From Actinomycetota bacterium (GTDB lineage: Bacteria > Actinomycetota > Actinomycetes > S36-B12 > UBA10799): 64,000 bases of DNA. The notes beneath the pieces were generated by a model. That model saw nothing but the letters and a program-made list of their open reading frames with translations. It was not told the origin of the DNA and made no database searches. Shown in pieces: positions 51,336 to 60,553 of this stretch (the stretch's first letter is position 1; each line of letters starts with the position of its first letter). Position numbers and translations under genes: made by a program. The stretch spans positions 124,001-188,000 of the forward strand of contig JACJWU010000005.1 of NCBI GenBank assembly GCA_020636995.1. Reading direction: 5' to 3'.

Positions 51336-53426
51336 TCACAAGAGGGCACTGACCAGCCACGCAGCCACCTCTGCTTCGTAGTCCAGATGACCGAAACGCC
51401 CGGCGGGGCCGGAATGGGAACCCTCAGAGGTCTCGACGCGGAACAGTACTGTCCCCGGCGACGTGGGATCCCCCGGGTCCGTGCCCGCCCCGCGGCCAGG
51501 ATCCGACGCTCGCAGCGTGGACACCCACTTCGCCGGCTCCCGCACCAGCACCCGGGGGTCGTGCACGGCACCGGTCACCAACAGCGGCGGTCGATCCTGC
51601 GCAGGTGGCGGGTTGTCGTACGGCGAATAGCCGGCCATGTAGGACATGAACGCGGGGTCGCGCGGATCACCCCACTCGTCCCACTCGTTGACCGTCAGCG
51701 GGATCGAGGGGTCCGACATCGCGGTCACGACATCGACGAACGGAACCTCGGCGACCACCGCGCGCCAACGGTCGGGCCGCTGAGAGTAGACCGCGCCCTG
51801 CAAGAGCCCTCCGGCGGACAACCCGCGACTCGCGATGCGGCCCCCGTCGACGAGGCCGAGGGCACCGTCGTGGGCCAGGGCGTCGGCGACATCGACGAAA
51901 TCGTCGAAGGTGGTGCGCTTGTGGAGCAACCTTCCCTGTTCCCACCAGGCCCGGCCCATCTCACCACCACCGCGCACGTGTGCGTGGGCGAACACCACTC
52001 CGCGGTCCAGTAGCGGCGGGAGGGCGGCATCGAACTCGGGCTCGAAGACGTACTCGTAGGCGCCGTAGCCGTAGAGCACGCAGGGCGCGGTGCCGTCGAG
52101 CGCAACGTCGCTGCGCCGCCAGATAGTTACGGGAACCCGGGCGCCATCCCTGGCGGTGACCCACACCCGTGAGGTGGCGTAGCGCTCCGGGGCCAGCCCG
52201 GGTGCAGGGGTCCTGTGGACCTCGACCCGATCGCCGGTCGCGAGGTCCACATCCCACCAGATCGCGGGCACCGTCCGGCTCTCAGTGCAGATCGTGACCG
52301 CACCGGTGTCGAACTCGTCGACCCGCGTCAGGCTGACCGTGGAGGCCTCGTCCGCCGGGGGGATGTCGTAGTAGACCGACCAGTCGCGCGAGGCCACCCG
52401 AAGCATCGGCAGACCATCTGCACGCAACGTGAGCACCACGTGATCGGCGAATGCATCGGCGGCGAGTACCCGGACGCCAGAGTCCGGGGTCACCACCTCC
52501 CGCCATGGGCCGAGGGTGTCGATCGCGCCCGCCAGCACCCGGAACTCCGTGGCTTGGTCGTTGGTGACCATCAGCAACTCGTCCTGGTCGCCCCACGGGG
52601 CGTGATCGACCGTGTACTCGATCCCGCGGCGGCGGCCGGCCACGGAGCGCGGCGCGACGGTGGTGTCGTCGGCCGGCAGCAGCCAACTCTCACTGGTGTC
52701 CCGACTGCGGGACTCGATGACGATCCACTCCCCGGAACGCGTCGCGCCCACTGTCACTTCGAAGGACTCGTCGTCCTCCTGCAGCACGAGGCGGTCGCTG
52801 TCCGCAGGGGTTCCCAGGATGTGCTCACGCACTTGCCACGGCCGCATGGCATGGTCGGGCACGACATAGAGGAACCGGGTGCCGGTCGCGTCCCAAGCAC
52901 CCGTGTAGTACGTGTCGGGAACCCGATCCGGCAGGTCCTGACCGGTCGTCAGGTCGCGGAACCGCAACGAGTACTTCTCCCCGCCCGTCAGGTCGACCGA
53001 CCAGGCCAGGATGCGGTCATCAGGCCCAGGTTCGGTCAGGCCGAACTCCGCGTAGGAAGAGGCCTCCTGCGCCGCCACGGCATCGAGGTCGACGAGCACC
53101 TCGATCGGACCATCCGAGCCCCGCGGCCGCCGGGCGAGACCGGGGAGGTCCGCGCCGGCCCGGAACCGGTTCACGTACGTGTATCCTCGACGGATGAAAC
53201 TGACCGACTCGTCAGCTTCGGGGAGGAGGCCGCGCATTTGCGTGGCCAGTTCATTCGTGAGCGGGTCCAACTGATGGACCCTCGCCTCGTAGTAGGCGCG
53301 TTCGTCCGTCAATACCTGCAGAACATCCGGGCCGTCGCCGGCAAGCCAGCCGTAGTCGTCTTGTCGGGTCCCAGCACCCCAGGGGACCGTGGTGGGATGG
53401 ATCGATGGTTGCGGCGGGGACGGCAT
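51336..53426 (-). CDS. ptrB: oligopeptidase B / prolyl oligopeptidase-family peptidase (S9)
   Basis: The 696-residue serine peptidase has an N-terminal beta-propeller (~70-420) and a C-terminal alpha/beta hydrolase. The triad is Ser537 in GLSAGG, Asp623 in AVHDPRV and His671 in EGSHSG. It cleaves short peptides, typically after basic residues. It is divergent from an oligopeptide ABC transporter, which fits uptake followed by cytosolic cleavage. TAACGT lies 6 nt before the ATG on the minus strand, with no Shine-Dalgarno, suggesting a leaderless message. Confidence 0.9.
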   Translation of the reverse strand: MPSPPQPSIHPTTVPWGAGTRQDDYGWLAGDGPDVLQVLTDERAYYEARVHQLDPLTNELATQMRGLLPEADESVSFIRRGYTYVNRFRAGADLPGLARRPRGSDGPIEVLVDLDAVAAQEASSYAEFGLTEPGPDDRILAWSVDLTGGEKYSLRFRDLTTGQDLPDRVPDTYYTGAWDATGTRFLYVVPDHAMRPWQVREHILGTPADSDRLVLQEDDESFEVTVGATRSGEWIVIESRSRDTSESWLLPADDTTVAPRSVAGRRRGIEYTVDHAPWGDQDELLMVTNDQATEFRVLAGAIDTLGPWREVVTPDSGVRVLAADAFADHVVLTLRADGLPMLRVASRDWSVYYDIPPADEASTVSLTRVDEFDTGAVTICTESRTVPAIWWDVDLATGDRVEVHRTPAPGLAPERYATSRVWVTARDGARVPVTIWRRSDVALDGTAPCVLYGYGAYEYVFEPEFDAALPPLLDRGVVFAHAHVRGGGEMGRAWWEQGRLLHKRTTFDDFVDVADALAHDGALGLVDGGRIASRGLSAGGLLQGAVYSQRPDRWRAVVAEVPFVDVVTAMSDPSIPLTVNEWDEWGDPRDPAFMSYMAGYSPYDNPPPAQDRPPLLVTGAVHDPRVLVREPAKWVSTLRASDPGRGAGTDPGDPTSPGTVLFRVETSEGSHSGPAGRFGHLDYEAEVAAWLVSALL

Positions 53427-53467
53427 GGCCGGACGTTAGCACTCGTGGCCAGATATGGAGGAAACAC

Positions 53468-55327
53468 ATGAAGGTACGCAGACGCTGGCACGCCTGGGCG
53501 GCGTTCACCAGCGCGATCGCGGTGTTGGTGGCGCTCCCGCTGCTGCCGGCCAGTGCGGAGGAGTCCCCGTCCCCGGCCACCAGCGCCGCCGACAAGACGG
53601 TGTTCACCGTCGGCATCACCCAGGACGTCGACTCCACCAACCCGTTCACGGGGATCGCGGCGGCCTCCTTCGAGGCGTACCAGATGATGTACCCCACTCT
53701 CACCGAGTACTCGGCGGCGGACTTCTCCACGGTTCCGGGACTCGCGGAGTCCTGGGAGGAGTCGGCGGACAAGACCTACTGGACGTACAAGATCAGGCCC
53801 GGCCTGAAGTGGAGCGACGGTGAGCCGCTGACGGCACGCGACGCGGCCTACACGTTCAACCGCGTGATCAACGGCGACATCGAGCAGACCAACTACGGCG
53901 GCTACACCTCCACGATCACCAAGGCCGTGGCCGAGGACGACACGACGCTCGTCCTGTACGTGAAGAAGCCTTCGCCGATCATGTACCAGTTGGCGGTCTA
54001 CATCCTGCCGGAGCACATCTGGAAGGACATCGACGGCAAGAAGGTCAAGTCCTACAAGAACGAGCCGGAGAACGGCGAAGCCGTCGTGGGCGGCGGTCCC
54101 TACGTGCTGATCGAACGCCGGAAAGGTGAGTACCTGCGATTCGCGGCCAACCCCAACTACTACGCCGGCAAGCCCGCCGCCGATGAGGTCGTCTTCCGGG
54201 TCTACAAGAACACCGACGCCATCGCCGAAGCGTTGCGCAAGGGCGAGGTGGACTACGCCAACGACCTGTCCGCCAACGTCTTCAACTCTCTCGAGGGCGC
54301 GGAGGGCATCACCACGGTGCCCAGCGTGTACTCCGGGTTCAACCAGATCGCGTTCAACATGGGTGCGGCCCTGACCGACGGCACACCGATCGGCGACGGC
54401 AGCAAGATCGTGCTCGACCCGCAGGTACGCCTGGCGGTCGCGCAGGCGATCGACCGACAGGTCCTGGCCGACAAGGTGTACGGCGGGTTCGCCACGCCCG
54501 GCTCGACGGTCATCCCGCCGCTGTACACCAACCTGCACCTCGAACCGGCCAACCCGGTGGGCTTCGATCTGGACGCGGCCAACGCGACCCTGGAGGCAGC
54601 GGGTTACACGATGGGCGAGGACGGCGTGCGGGTCTCACCGGACGGTGAGCGCATGTCGCTGCGGCTGCTGGGACGCCAGGAGTCCAGCGAGTCGCAGAAG
54701 GTGGTCGAGTACGTCAAGGACTGGCTGGCCCAGATCGGCATCGAGGTCAACGTCAAGATCGTCAGCGAGGACACCCTGTACGAGAAGGTGGGCAACGGCG
54801 ACTTCGACATGTTCGAGTGGGGCTGGGTCGTCGAGCCGGACCCCGACTACCAACTGTCCACGTTCACCTGCGACCAGCGCTCGACCGAGGAGGACGGGAC
54901 CATCTACGCCGGCCTGTCCGACTCGTTCTACTGCGACGACGAGTACGACCAGCTCTACGAGGACCAGAAACTGGAGACCGATCAGGCCAAGCGCGCCGAG
55001 ATCGTCAAGCAGATGCAGCAGAAGCTGTACGACAGCAACGCGTATGTGGTGACGGTCTACTACGACAACCCGACCGCCTACCGGTCCGACCGCTGGACCA
55101 ACTTCACCCCGCAGCCGGAGCCGGACGGTGTGTTGTTGTTCCAGTACGGCACCTGGTCGTACGAAAGCATCGAGCCGGTGACGGCGGACAACGCGGACAC
55201 GACCTCATCGTCGGGAGGCGGCGTCAACCCGGCGCTGATCGTGGTGGGTGTCGTGATCGCTGCGGGTCTGGTGCTCGGCGGCGTGATGATCGGGCGCCGA
55301 GGCCGCTCCGAGGACGACGTGGAGTAG
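53468..55327 (+). CDS. oligopeptide ABC transporter substrate-binding protein with C-terminal membrane anchor
   Basis: The 619-residue SBP_bac_5 protein has an N-terminal signal (~1-32, PASAEES) without a lipobox Cys. Long binding domains carry DVDSTNPFTGIAAASFEAYQMMYPTL, KIRPGLKWSDGEPLTARDAAYTFN and GGGPYVLIE. Near the C-terminus is a hydrophobic helix followed by Arg residues (ALIVVGVVIAAGLVLGGVMI, GRRGR), so it is probably tethered by its C-terminus. GGAGG lies 7 nt before the ATG. It is the first gene of the transporter operon. Confidence 0.9.
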   Translation: MKVRRRWHAWAAFTSAIAVLVALPLLPASAEESPSPATSAADKTVFTVGITQDVDSTNPFTGIAAASFEAYQMMYPTLTEYSAADFSTVPGLAESWEESADKTYWTYKIRPGLKWSDGEPLTARDAAYTFNRVINGDIEQTNYGGYTSTITKAVAEDDTTLVLYVKKPSPIMYQLAVYILPEHIWKDIDGKKVKSYKNEPENGEAVVGGGPYVLIERRKGEYLRFAANPNYYAGKPAADEVVFRVYKNTDAIAEALRKGEVDYANDLSANVFNSLEGAEGITTVPSVYSGFNQIAFNMGAALTDGTPIGDGSKIVLDPQVRLAVAQAIDRQVLADKVYGGFATPGSTVIPPLYTNLHLEPANPVGFDLDAANATLEAAGYTMGEDGVRVSPDGERMSLRLLGRQESSESQKVVEYVKDWLAQIGIEVNVKIVSEDTLYEKVGNGDFDMFEWGWVVEPDPDYQLSTFTCDQRSTEEDGTIYAGLSDSFYCDDEYDQLYEDQKLETDQAKRAEIVKQMQQKLYDSNAYVVTVYYDNPTAYRSDRWTNFTPQPEPDGVLLFQYGTWSYESIEPVTADNADTTSSSGGGVNPALIVVGVVIAAGLVLGGVMIGRRGRSEDDVE

Positions 55328-55331
55328 CAGC

Positions 55332-56399
55332 ATGTCGCTGATCCAGGATGTTGCCGGGGGCGGCGGTCACGACCCCGTCCCCGGCCCTCCACCGCTGCCG
55401 CGCAAGGACAAGGGGGGCAAAGGCCTGTCCCCGGGCGCTTCCTTCGCACTGCGCAAGACGGGGGCGGCGTTGGGCACTCTCTTCTTCGTCCTGGTGGTCA
55501 ACTTCTTCCTGTTCCGACTGCTCCCCGGCGACCCGATCGGGATGTACACGCGGGGACGCAACGTGCCGGCCGAACAGTTGGCCCAGTTGCGTGCAGAGTT
55601 GGATCGCCCGATCCTCGAGCAGTTCCTGACCTACTTGCGCAATCCCTTCTCGAGCACGATCGATTCCGCCCAGTTCAACCGACCTGTCTGGGAGTTGGTC
55701 ACCGAGCGGATCTGGCCCACCCTGCTGCTCGTGGGCACGGCCATCGTGCTGGCCTCGATCATCGGCGTGTGGATCGGGATCAAGGCCGGCTGGAAGCGCG
55801 GCAAGTCCTTCGACAAGGTCTCGACCGGAGTCACCCTCACCCTGTACTCGATGCCCGAGTTCTGGCTCGGCATGATCCTGCTGATCGTGTTCGGCGTCGG
55901 GGTCCTGGGACTGCCCGGCGTCTTCCCGATCGGGGGGATCTCGACGCCCGGCGTCGATACGTCGTCGCTTGCGGGCTGGCTGGACGTGGCCTGGCACATG
56001 GTGCTGCCGGTCACGACCCTGACGCTGGTGTATCTCGCGGAGTACGCACTGGTGATGCGTTCGTCGCTGGTGGACGAGATGGACGAGGACTACCTCACGA
56101 CGGCTCGGGCCAAAGGGCTGTCCGACAAGTTCGTGCGTCGCCGCCACGCCGTGCCGAACGCCCTGCTGCCCACGATCACGCTGATCTTCCTGAACCTCGG
56201 GTTCACCGTCTCCGGCGCGATCACAGTGGAGACCGTGTTCTCGTGGCCGGGATTGGGTCTGCTGTCCTACGAGGCCCTGCGTGGGCCCGACGTGGCGCTT
56301 CTGCAAGCCATCTTCCTGCTCTTCTCCATCGGCGTCGTGCTGGCCAATCTTGTGGCCGATCTGCTCTACGCCGTCATCGACCCGAGAGTGAGGTCGTGA
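55332..56399 (+). CDS. oligopeptide ABC transporter permease (DppB/OppB type)
   Basis: A 355-residue permease with a Gly/Pro-rich N-terminal extension, then the DppB core: FFLFRLLPGDPIGMYTRGRNVP near residue 65, and the EAA loop DEDYLTTARAKGLSDKFVRRRHAVPNALLPTI (~250). It starts 4 bp after the binding-protein stop; its stop overlaps the DppC ATG by one base. Confidence 0.93.
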   Translation: MSLIQDVAGGGGHDPVPGPPPLPRKDKGGKGLSPGASFALRKTGAALGTLFFVLVVNFFLFRLLPGDPIGMYTRGRNVPAEQLAQLRAELDRPILEQFLTYLRNPFSSTIDSAQFNRPVWELVTERIWPTLLLVGTAIVLASIIGVWIGIKAGWKRGKSFDKVSTGVTLTLYSMPEFWLGMILLIVFGVGVLGLPGVFPIGGISTPGVDTSSLAGWLDVAWHMVLPVTTLTLVYLAEYALVMRSSLVDEMDEDYLTTARAKGLSDKFVRRRHAVPNALLPTITLIFLNLGFTVSGAITVETVFSWPGLGLLSYEALRGPDVALLQAIFLLFSIGVVLANLVADLLYAVIDPRVRS

Positions 56400-57322
56400 T
56401 GGCCAGCGACCAGCAGACCGGCGGGGCGCCACAGGGTCGACGGGCGATCGCGCGGGCCCGCCGACGCGAGGCCCTCGCACGCGGCTGGGGTCAATTCCGC
56501 ACCCGTCGGGCAGGGATGGCGGGGCTGGGGATCCTGCTCTTCTTCACCCTCTCGGCGCTGCTGGCACCAGTACTGTTCCCACCCGAGACGATCAGCGTCA
56601 CACGGGCCACCGGAGAACTGCTGGCGCCTCCGTCCGGGGAGTTCTGGCTGGGCACCGATGACTCGGGCCGCTCCATGTTGGCGCTGCTCGCCTGGGGGGC
56701 GCGGGTGTCGCTGACGGTCGGCATCGCCGCGACCTTGATCTCCATGGTCATCGGGACGTCCGTGGGGATCGCTTCGGGTCACTACCACGGATTCGGCGGT
56801 GCTGCTCTGCAGCGCCTCACCGACTGGGTCCTGGTAATCCCGTTCCTGCCGTTGGCGATCGTTCTGGCGACCGTCCTCGGGGGCGGTTCGACCGTGACCA
56901 TCATCGTCGTCATCGGCGTGACGTCGTGGGCGGGCACCGCACGACTCATCCGGGCGCAGACACTCTCGGTCGAAGGCCGACCGTACCTGGAGCGGTCCCG
57001 GGCGCTCGGCAGCGGCAACTGGCATCAGATGACCCGGCATGTGCTGCCGAACGTGTTCCCCCTCGTGCTGGCAAACACCACACTGACCGTGGCCATCGCC
57101 ATCCTCTCGGAGACGACCCTGTCCTTCCTCGGACTCGGCGACCCGCTGCGACCCTCATGGGGGGCCACCTTGGACCAGGCGTTCTCCAACGGCGCGGTGT
57201 CCGCCGGGGCGTGGTGGTACATCGGCCCGCCCGGTCTGTGTGTCGTGCTGGTGGTTCTGTCGTTCACCATGATCGGGCGCGCGCTCGAACAGATCGTCAA
57301 CCCGCGTCTCGGAGGCCAGTGA
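56399..57322 (+). CDS. oligopeptide ABC transporter permease (DppC/OppC type)
   Basis: The 307-residue permease partner starts with a basic cytoplasmic segment (RRAIARARRREALARGWGQFRTRRAG) and a first helix. EFWLGTDDSGRSMLALLAWGARVSLTVG follows, and the EAA loop GRPYLERSRALGSGNWHQMTRHVLPNVFPLVLA lies near residue 200. The ATG shares a base with the DppB stop. The next gene follows 1 bp later. Confidence 0.93.
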   Translation: MASDQQTGGAPQGRRAIARARRREALARGWGQFRTRRAGMAGLGILLFFTLSALLAPVLFPPETISVTRATGELLAPPSGEFWLGTDDSGRSMLALLAWGARVSLTVGIAATLISMVIGTSVGIASGHYHGFGGAALQRLTDWVLVIPFLPLAIVLATVLGGGSTVTIIVVIGVTSWAGTARLIRAQTLSVEGRPYLERSRALGSGNWHQMTRHVLPNVFPLVLANTTLTVAIAILSETTLSFLGLGDPLRPSWGATLDQAFSNGAVSAGAWWYIGPPGLCVVLVVLSFTMIGRALEQIVNPRLGGQ

Positions 57323-57323
57323 G

Positions 57324-58295
57324 ATGGCCGTTCTGGAGTTGGAGGACGTCAGCGTCACCTACCGGTCCGCCGAGGGCGCCGTACCGGCGGTCCGCGGGGT
57401 GTCGTTGAGCGTGGACGCCGGGCGCTCCCTCGGGCTGGCCGGGGAGTCGGGCTCGGGAAAGACCAGCGTCACGTCGACGGTGCTGCGACTGCTGCCCAAG
57501 TCCGCCACCGTGACCGGCCGTGTCCTGCTCGAGGGCGAGGACGTGCTCACGATGAAGTGGGGGCGCCTGCGGGCCGTCCGCTGGGCGACCGCCTCCGTGG
57601 TGTTCCAGGGCGCGATGCACGCACTGAACCCGGTGCAACGGGTCGGCCATCAGATCGCCGAACCGATCCGTCTTCACGAGAAATCCGTGTCGGAACCGAC
57701 CGCCCGTAAGCGCGTCGGGGAACTGCTGGAACAGGTCGGCCTGCCCTCCCGGGTGGCCCAGTCCTACCCCCACCAGTTGTCCGGCGGGCAGAAGCAGCGC
57801 GTGATGATCGCCATGGCGCTGGCCTGCGGACCCAAACTCATCGTGGCCGACGAGCCCACCACCGCTCTGGACGTGATGGTCCAGCAGCAGGTCCTCGGGG
57901 TACTCGCCGACCGGGTCCAGGACCTCGGTCTGGCCATGGTCTTCATCTCCCATGACCTGTCGGTGCTGGCCTCGGCGTGCGACGATCTGGCGGTCATGTA
58001 CGCCGGCCAGGTCGTCGAGCAGGGGCCCTCGGATCAGGTCTTCGACGACGCCCACCACCCCTACTCGCGGGCGCTGGGCGGGGCGTACCCGCGGATCGGG
58101 GATCTACGCTTCCGCTACGCCCCCAGTGGTCTGCCGGGTGACCCGCCGTTCCCCGGAGAGGCACCGTCGGGGTGCGCATTCCATCCGCGCTGCCCGCAGG
58201 CCCGCGAGGTGTGCGCGACCACGGACGTCGAGTTGCGACCCTCCGGCGAACGCCGCTGGTCGTCCTGCCTGTTCGCCCCGGAGGTGGGCACATGA
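57324..58295 (+). CDS. oligopeptide ABC transporter ATPase (DppD type)
   Basis: The 323-residue ATPase has Walker A GESGSGKTS (~38), signature LSGGQKQRVMIAMALACGPKL (~154), and Walker B IVADEPTTALD. A C-terminal oligopeptide-transport motif with Cys follows (CAFHPRCPQAREVC), a site that binds a [4Fe-4S] cluster in some Opp/Dpp ATPases. Starts 1 bp after DppC. Confidence 0.94.
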   Translation: MAVLELEDVSVTYRSAEGAVPAVRGVSLSVDAGRSLGLAGESGSGKTSVTSTVLRLLPKSATVTGRVLLEGEDVLTMKWGRLRAVRWATASVVFQGAMHALNPVQRVGHQIAEPIRLHEKSVSEPTARKRVGELLEQVGLPSRVAQSYPHQLSGGQKQRVMIAMALACGPKLIVADEPTTALDVMVQQQVLGVLADRVQDLGLAMVFISHDLSVLASACDDLAVMYAGQVVEQGPSDQVFDDAHHPYSRALGGAYPRIGDLRFRYAPSGLPGDPPFPGEAPSGCAFHPRCPQAREVCATTDVELRPSGERRWSSCLFAPEVGT

Positions 58296-59257
58296 CCGAG
58301 TCCGTCCTGGAAGCCCGTGGGATCGAGGTCACGTTCCGCGGGCGTGGTGGCCGACCCGCCCGTGCCGTCGACGGCGTCGACCTGAGTCTCGGGCGTGGCG
58401 AGATCGTCGCCCTGGTCGGCGAGAGCGGGTGCGGCAAGACGACGTTGTCGCGGACTCTGCTCGGGCTGGAGCGACCCTCCGGTGGGGAGGTGCTCGTGTC
58501 CGGCCGCCCGCTGGAGTACTCCGCGGCCGCGCTGAAGAAGCACCGGCGCAGTGCGCAGTTGGTGCTGCAGGATCCCACCGGCGCGCTCAACCCGCGCCGG
58601 TCCGTGTACGAGGCGGTCGCCGAGGGACTGCGGGTGCACCGGTTCGACGGCGATGAGCGGGCCGCTGTCGCGGACGCCCTCGCGCGCGCCGGGCTTCGGC
58701 CGCCGGAGCGCTTCTTCCTGCGCTACCCGCACGAACTGTCCGGTGGCCAGCGGCAGCGTGTCGTGATCGCCGGCGCTCTGGTCCTGCAGCCACAGGTGAT
58801 CATCGCCGACGAACCCGTGAGTTCACTCGACGCCTCCGTCCGCGGCGAGATCCTCGCGCTGCTGCTGTCCCTGCGGGAATCGCTGGGGCTGTCCCTGTTG
58901 GTCGTCACCCACGACCTCGGGGTCGCGTGGAACATCGCCGACAGGATCGCGGTGATGTACCTCGGTCGGATCGTGGAGCAGGGACCCACCGAGGAGGTGC
59001 TTTCGGCGCCGAAGCACCCCTACACCCGCGCACTGCTCTCGGTGGTGCCCGAGATCGACCACGTCGAACCGATTGTTCTCACCGGCGAGCCGCCTGATCC
59101 CACGGCCATCCCGACCGGCTGCCGTTTCCATCCCCGCTGCCCCGCCCTGCGCGACGGTGCCGCGGACGCGGTGGCCACGGACTGCCGCGGAAAGGAGCTT
59201 CCCGTGCTGTCCGGAACGGGCGGGCACGAGGCCGCGTGCTGGCTGACCGGGGCGTGA
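58292..59257 (+). CDS. oligopeptide ABC transporter ATPase (DppF type)
   Basis: The 321-residue second ATPase has Walker A GESGCGKTT (~45), signature LSGGQRQRVVIAGALVLQPQ, Walker B IIADEPVSSLDAS, and a C-terminal CRFHPRCPALRDG motif like DppD. It overlaps DppD by 4 nt (ATGA). This closes a complete five-gene peptide or nickel-type importer; the peptidase on the other strand favours peptides. Confidence 0.94.
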   Translation: MTESVLEARGIEVTFRGRGGRPARAVDGVDLSLGRGEIVALVGESGCGKTTLSRTLLGLERPSGGEVLVSGRPLEYSAAALKKHRRSAQLVLQDPTGALNPRRSVYEAVAEGLRVHRFDGDERAAVADALARAGLRPPERFFLRYPHELSGGQRQRVVIAGALVLQPQVIIADEPVSSLDASVRGEILALLLSLRESLGLSLLVVTHDLGVAWNIADRIAVMYLGRIVEQGPTEEVLSAPKHPYTRALLSVVPEIDHVEPIVLTGEPPDPTAIPTGCRFHPRCPALRDGAADAVATDCRGKELPVLSGTGGHEAACWLTGA

Positions 59258-59304
59258 CCGGCGGCTCCAGCCCGGGCCCGAGCCCAGGCCCAGCCCGCGC
59301 CCAG

Positions 59305-59393
59305 CCGTTAGCGGAATGGACAGCGGTTAGCGTTTCGGCGGCGCTCAAGTGCTAACGGATCTCCACTTCGCTAACGGATCCACAGTGCTAGCG
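59305..59393. repeat. repeats with GTTAGCG/CGCTAAC core, family G
   Basis: CCGTTAGCGGAATGG and GCGGTTAGCG occur in one orientation, then TGCTAACGGATCTCCAC, CGCTAACGGATCCACA and GTGCTAGCG in the other. They lie in the 204-bp gap between the convergent DppF and P1 peptidase genes. No other element fills this gap. Confidence 0.7.
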
Positions 59394-59461
59394 CCTCGTG
59401 AGCGCGGCCCGAACCCCATCCGTCGGCCGGCCAACAGGTTCTGCGCCGTCAACCGCACCGC

Positions 59462-60541
59462 TCACGACCGCTCGAGCGCGGCGGCCAACTGATCCTGCGG
59501 CAGCGCAGGAACTGTGAGGCCGCGCCGCCCGGTGGTCGTGGCCGCCGACAACAGGCTGTCCCACACTGCGGACTCGGTGGCGTCCACGGTGGCCTCGAAC
59601 AGATCGTCGAGCCGGGAGCCGAGCAAGGCAACTCGCTCCGGCGCCCCGCCACGAGGCGCACGCAGGCCAGTGGCAAGGCAGCAGAAGATCTCACCGCTGC
59701 CGTGGTGGGCGACGGACCCGCATCGAGCCAGCCCGAGACCGACCCGCGCCGCGACCCGACTGGCGGTCGCCGGATCCAGGGGCGCATCGGTGACGACCAC
59801 CCCGACGCATGAGCCGGCCGGCTCAGGGTGGTGCGTAGCCCACCAGGCCGGCGGCTCGATCGCCTCCCCCACCGCTCGTCCCCGCATCCTCAGTAGGTGC
59901 GGCGCACCGAAGTTGGTGAGCAGCACAACGCCGACTGTGGTGCCGTCGGGCAGCACCCGCGATGACGTCCCGATCCCGCCCTTCCATCCCATGCACACCA
60001 TGCCGCTCCCAGCACCCACGCAGCCGCTCATTGCGGTCCTGTCGGCACCCTCGGTGGCCGACACGCGAGCTTGTGACAAGGCCCGTTCCACATCGGCGTC
60101 CGTGACGTGCATGGTCCGTGGATCGTTCAGCCACGAGTCGTCGCACTCACCCACAACCGGAATCACGACCGAATCAGCGATCCCGGGTTGCTCTGCCATG
60201 AGCAGCCGACAGGCAGCGTCGTACACGCGGCCCACCTGCATCGTGCTTGTGAGGAACACCGGGGTTTCGACCACCCCCCACTCCCGGATCTGCAGACTGC
60301 CGGTCAACTCACCAGCGCCGTTGAGCACTGCGATCCCCGCCGGCACCGGGCTGGCCCAGACATCGCCCCCCGGATCCACGACAGTCACTCCCGTCCGTGC
60401 GATCCCACCGCCATCCGGCGGGTCGGGGTCGTCACGGACGATCGTCGCGTGACCCAGCCCCGCCCCCGGCACGTCGAGCACAGAATCAGTCGGGCCGGTG
60501 GCGAAACGGCCGAAGGGTGGGTCGAGGAAAGCACGCGGCAT
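59462..60541 (-). CDS. P1-family peptidase (DmpA-like N-terminal nucleophile hydrolase)
   Basis: The 359-residue protein matches the DmpA/BapA family of self-cleaving aminopeptidases. The autocleavage pair is Gly243-Ser244 in PAGSCVGVVVTDAPLDP, with Ser244 the expected nucleophile. Upstream features VLDVPGAGLGHATI and VLLTNFGAPHLL are conserved. It removes N-terminal residues from peptides or amides; substrate unknown. Its start codon lies within the -10-like element of the divergent HDAC gene. Confidence 0.88.
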   Translation of the reverse strand: MPRAFLDPPFGRFATGPTDSVLDVPGAGLGHATIVRDDPDPPDGGGIARTGVTVVDPGGDVWASPVPAGIAVLNGAGELTGSLQIREWGVVETPVFLTSTMQVGRVYDAACRLLMAEQPGIADSVVIPVVGECDDSWLNDPRTMHVTDADVERALSQARVSATEGADRTAMSGCVGAGSGMVCMGWKGGIGTSSRVLPDGTTVGVVLLTNFGAPHLLRMRGRAVGEAIEPPAWWATHHPEPAGSCVGVVVTDAPLDPATASRVAARVGLGLARCGSVAHHGSGEIFCCLATGLRAPRGGAPERVALLGSRLDDLFEATVDATESAVWDSLLSAATTTGRRGLTVPALPQDQLAAALERS

Positions 60542-60553
60542 GGTGGCATCATG
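60539..60553. promoter_or_regulatory. interlocked -10 elements of P1 peptidase and HDAC genes
   Basis: On the plus strand CATGGT (60539-60544) ends 6 nt before the HDAC ATG at 60551. On the minus strand CATGAT (60553-60548) ends 6 nt before the P1 ATG at 60541. Each -10 contains the other gene's start codon. No Shine-Dalgarno is seen for either gene. Confidence 0.4.
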
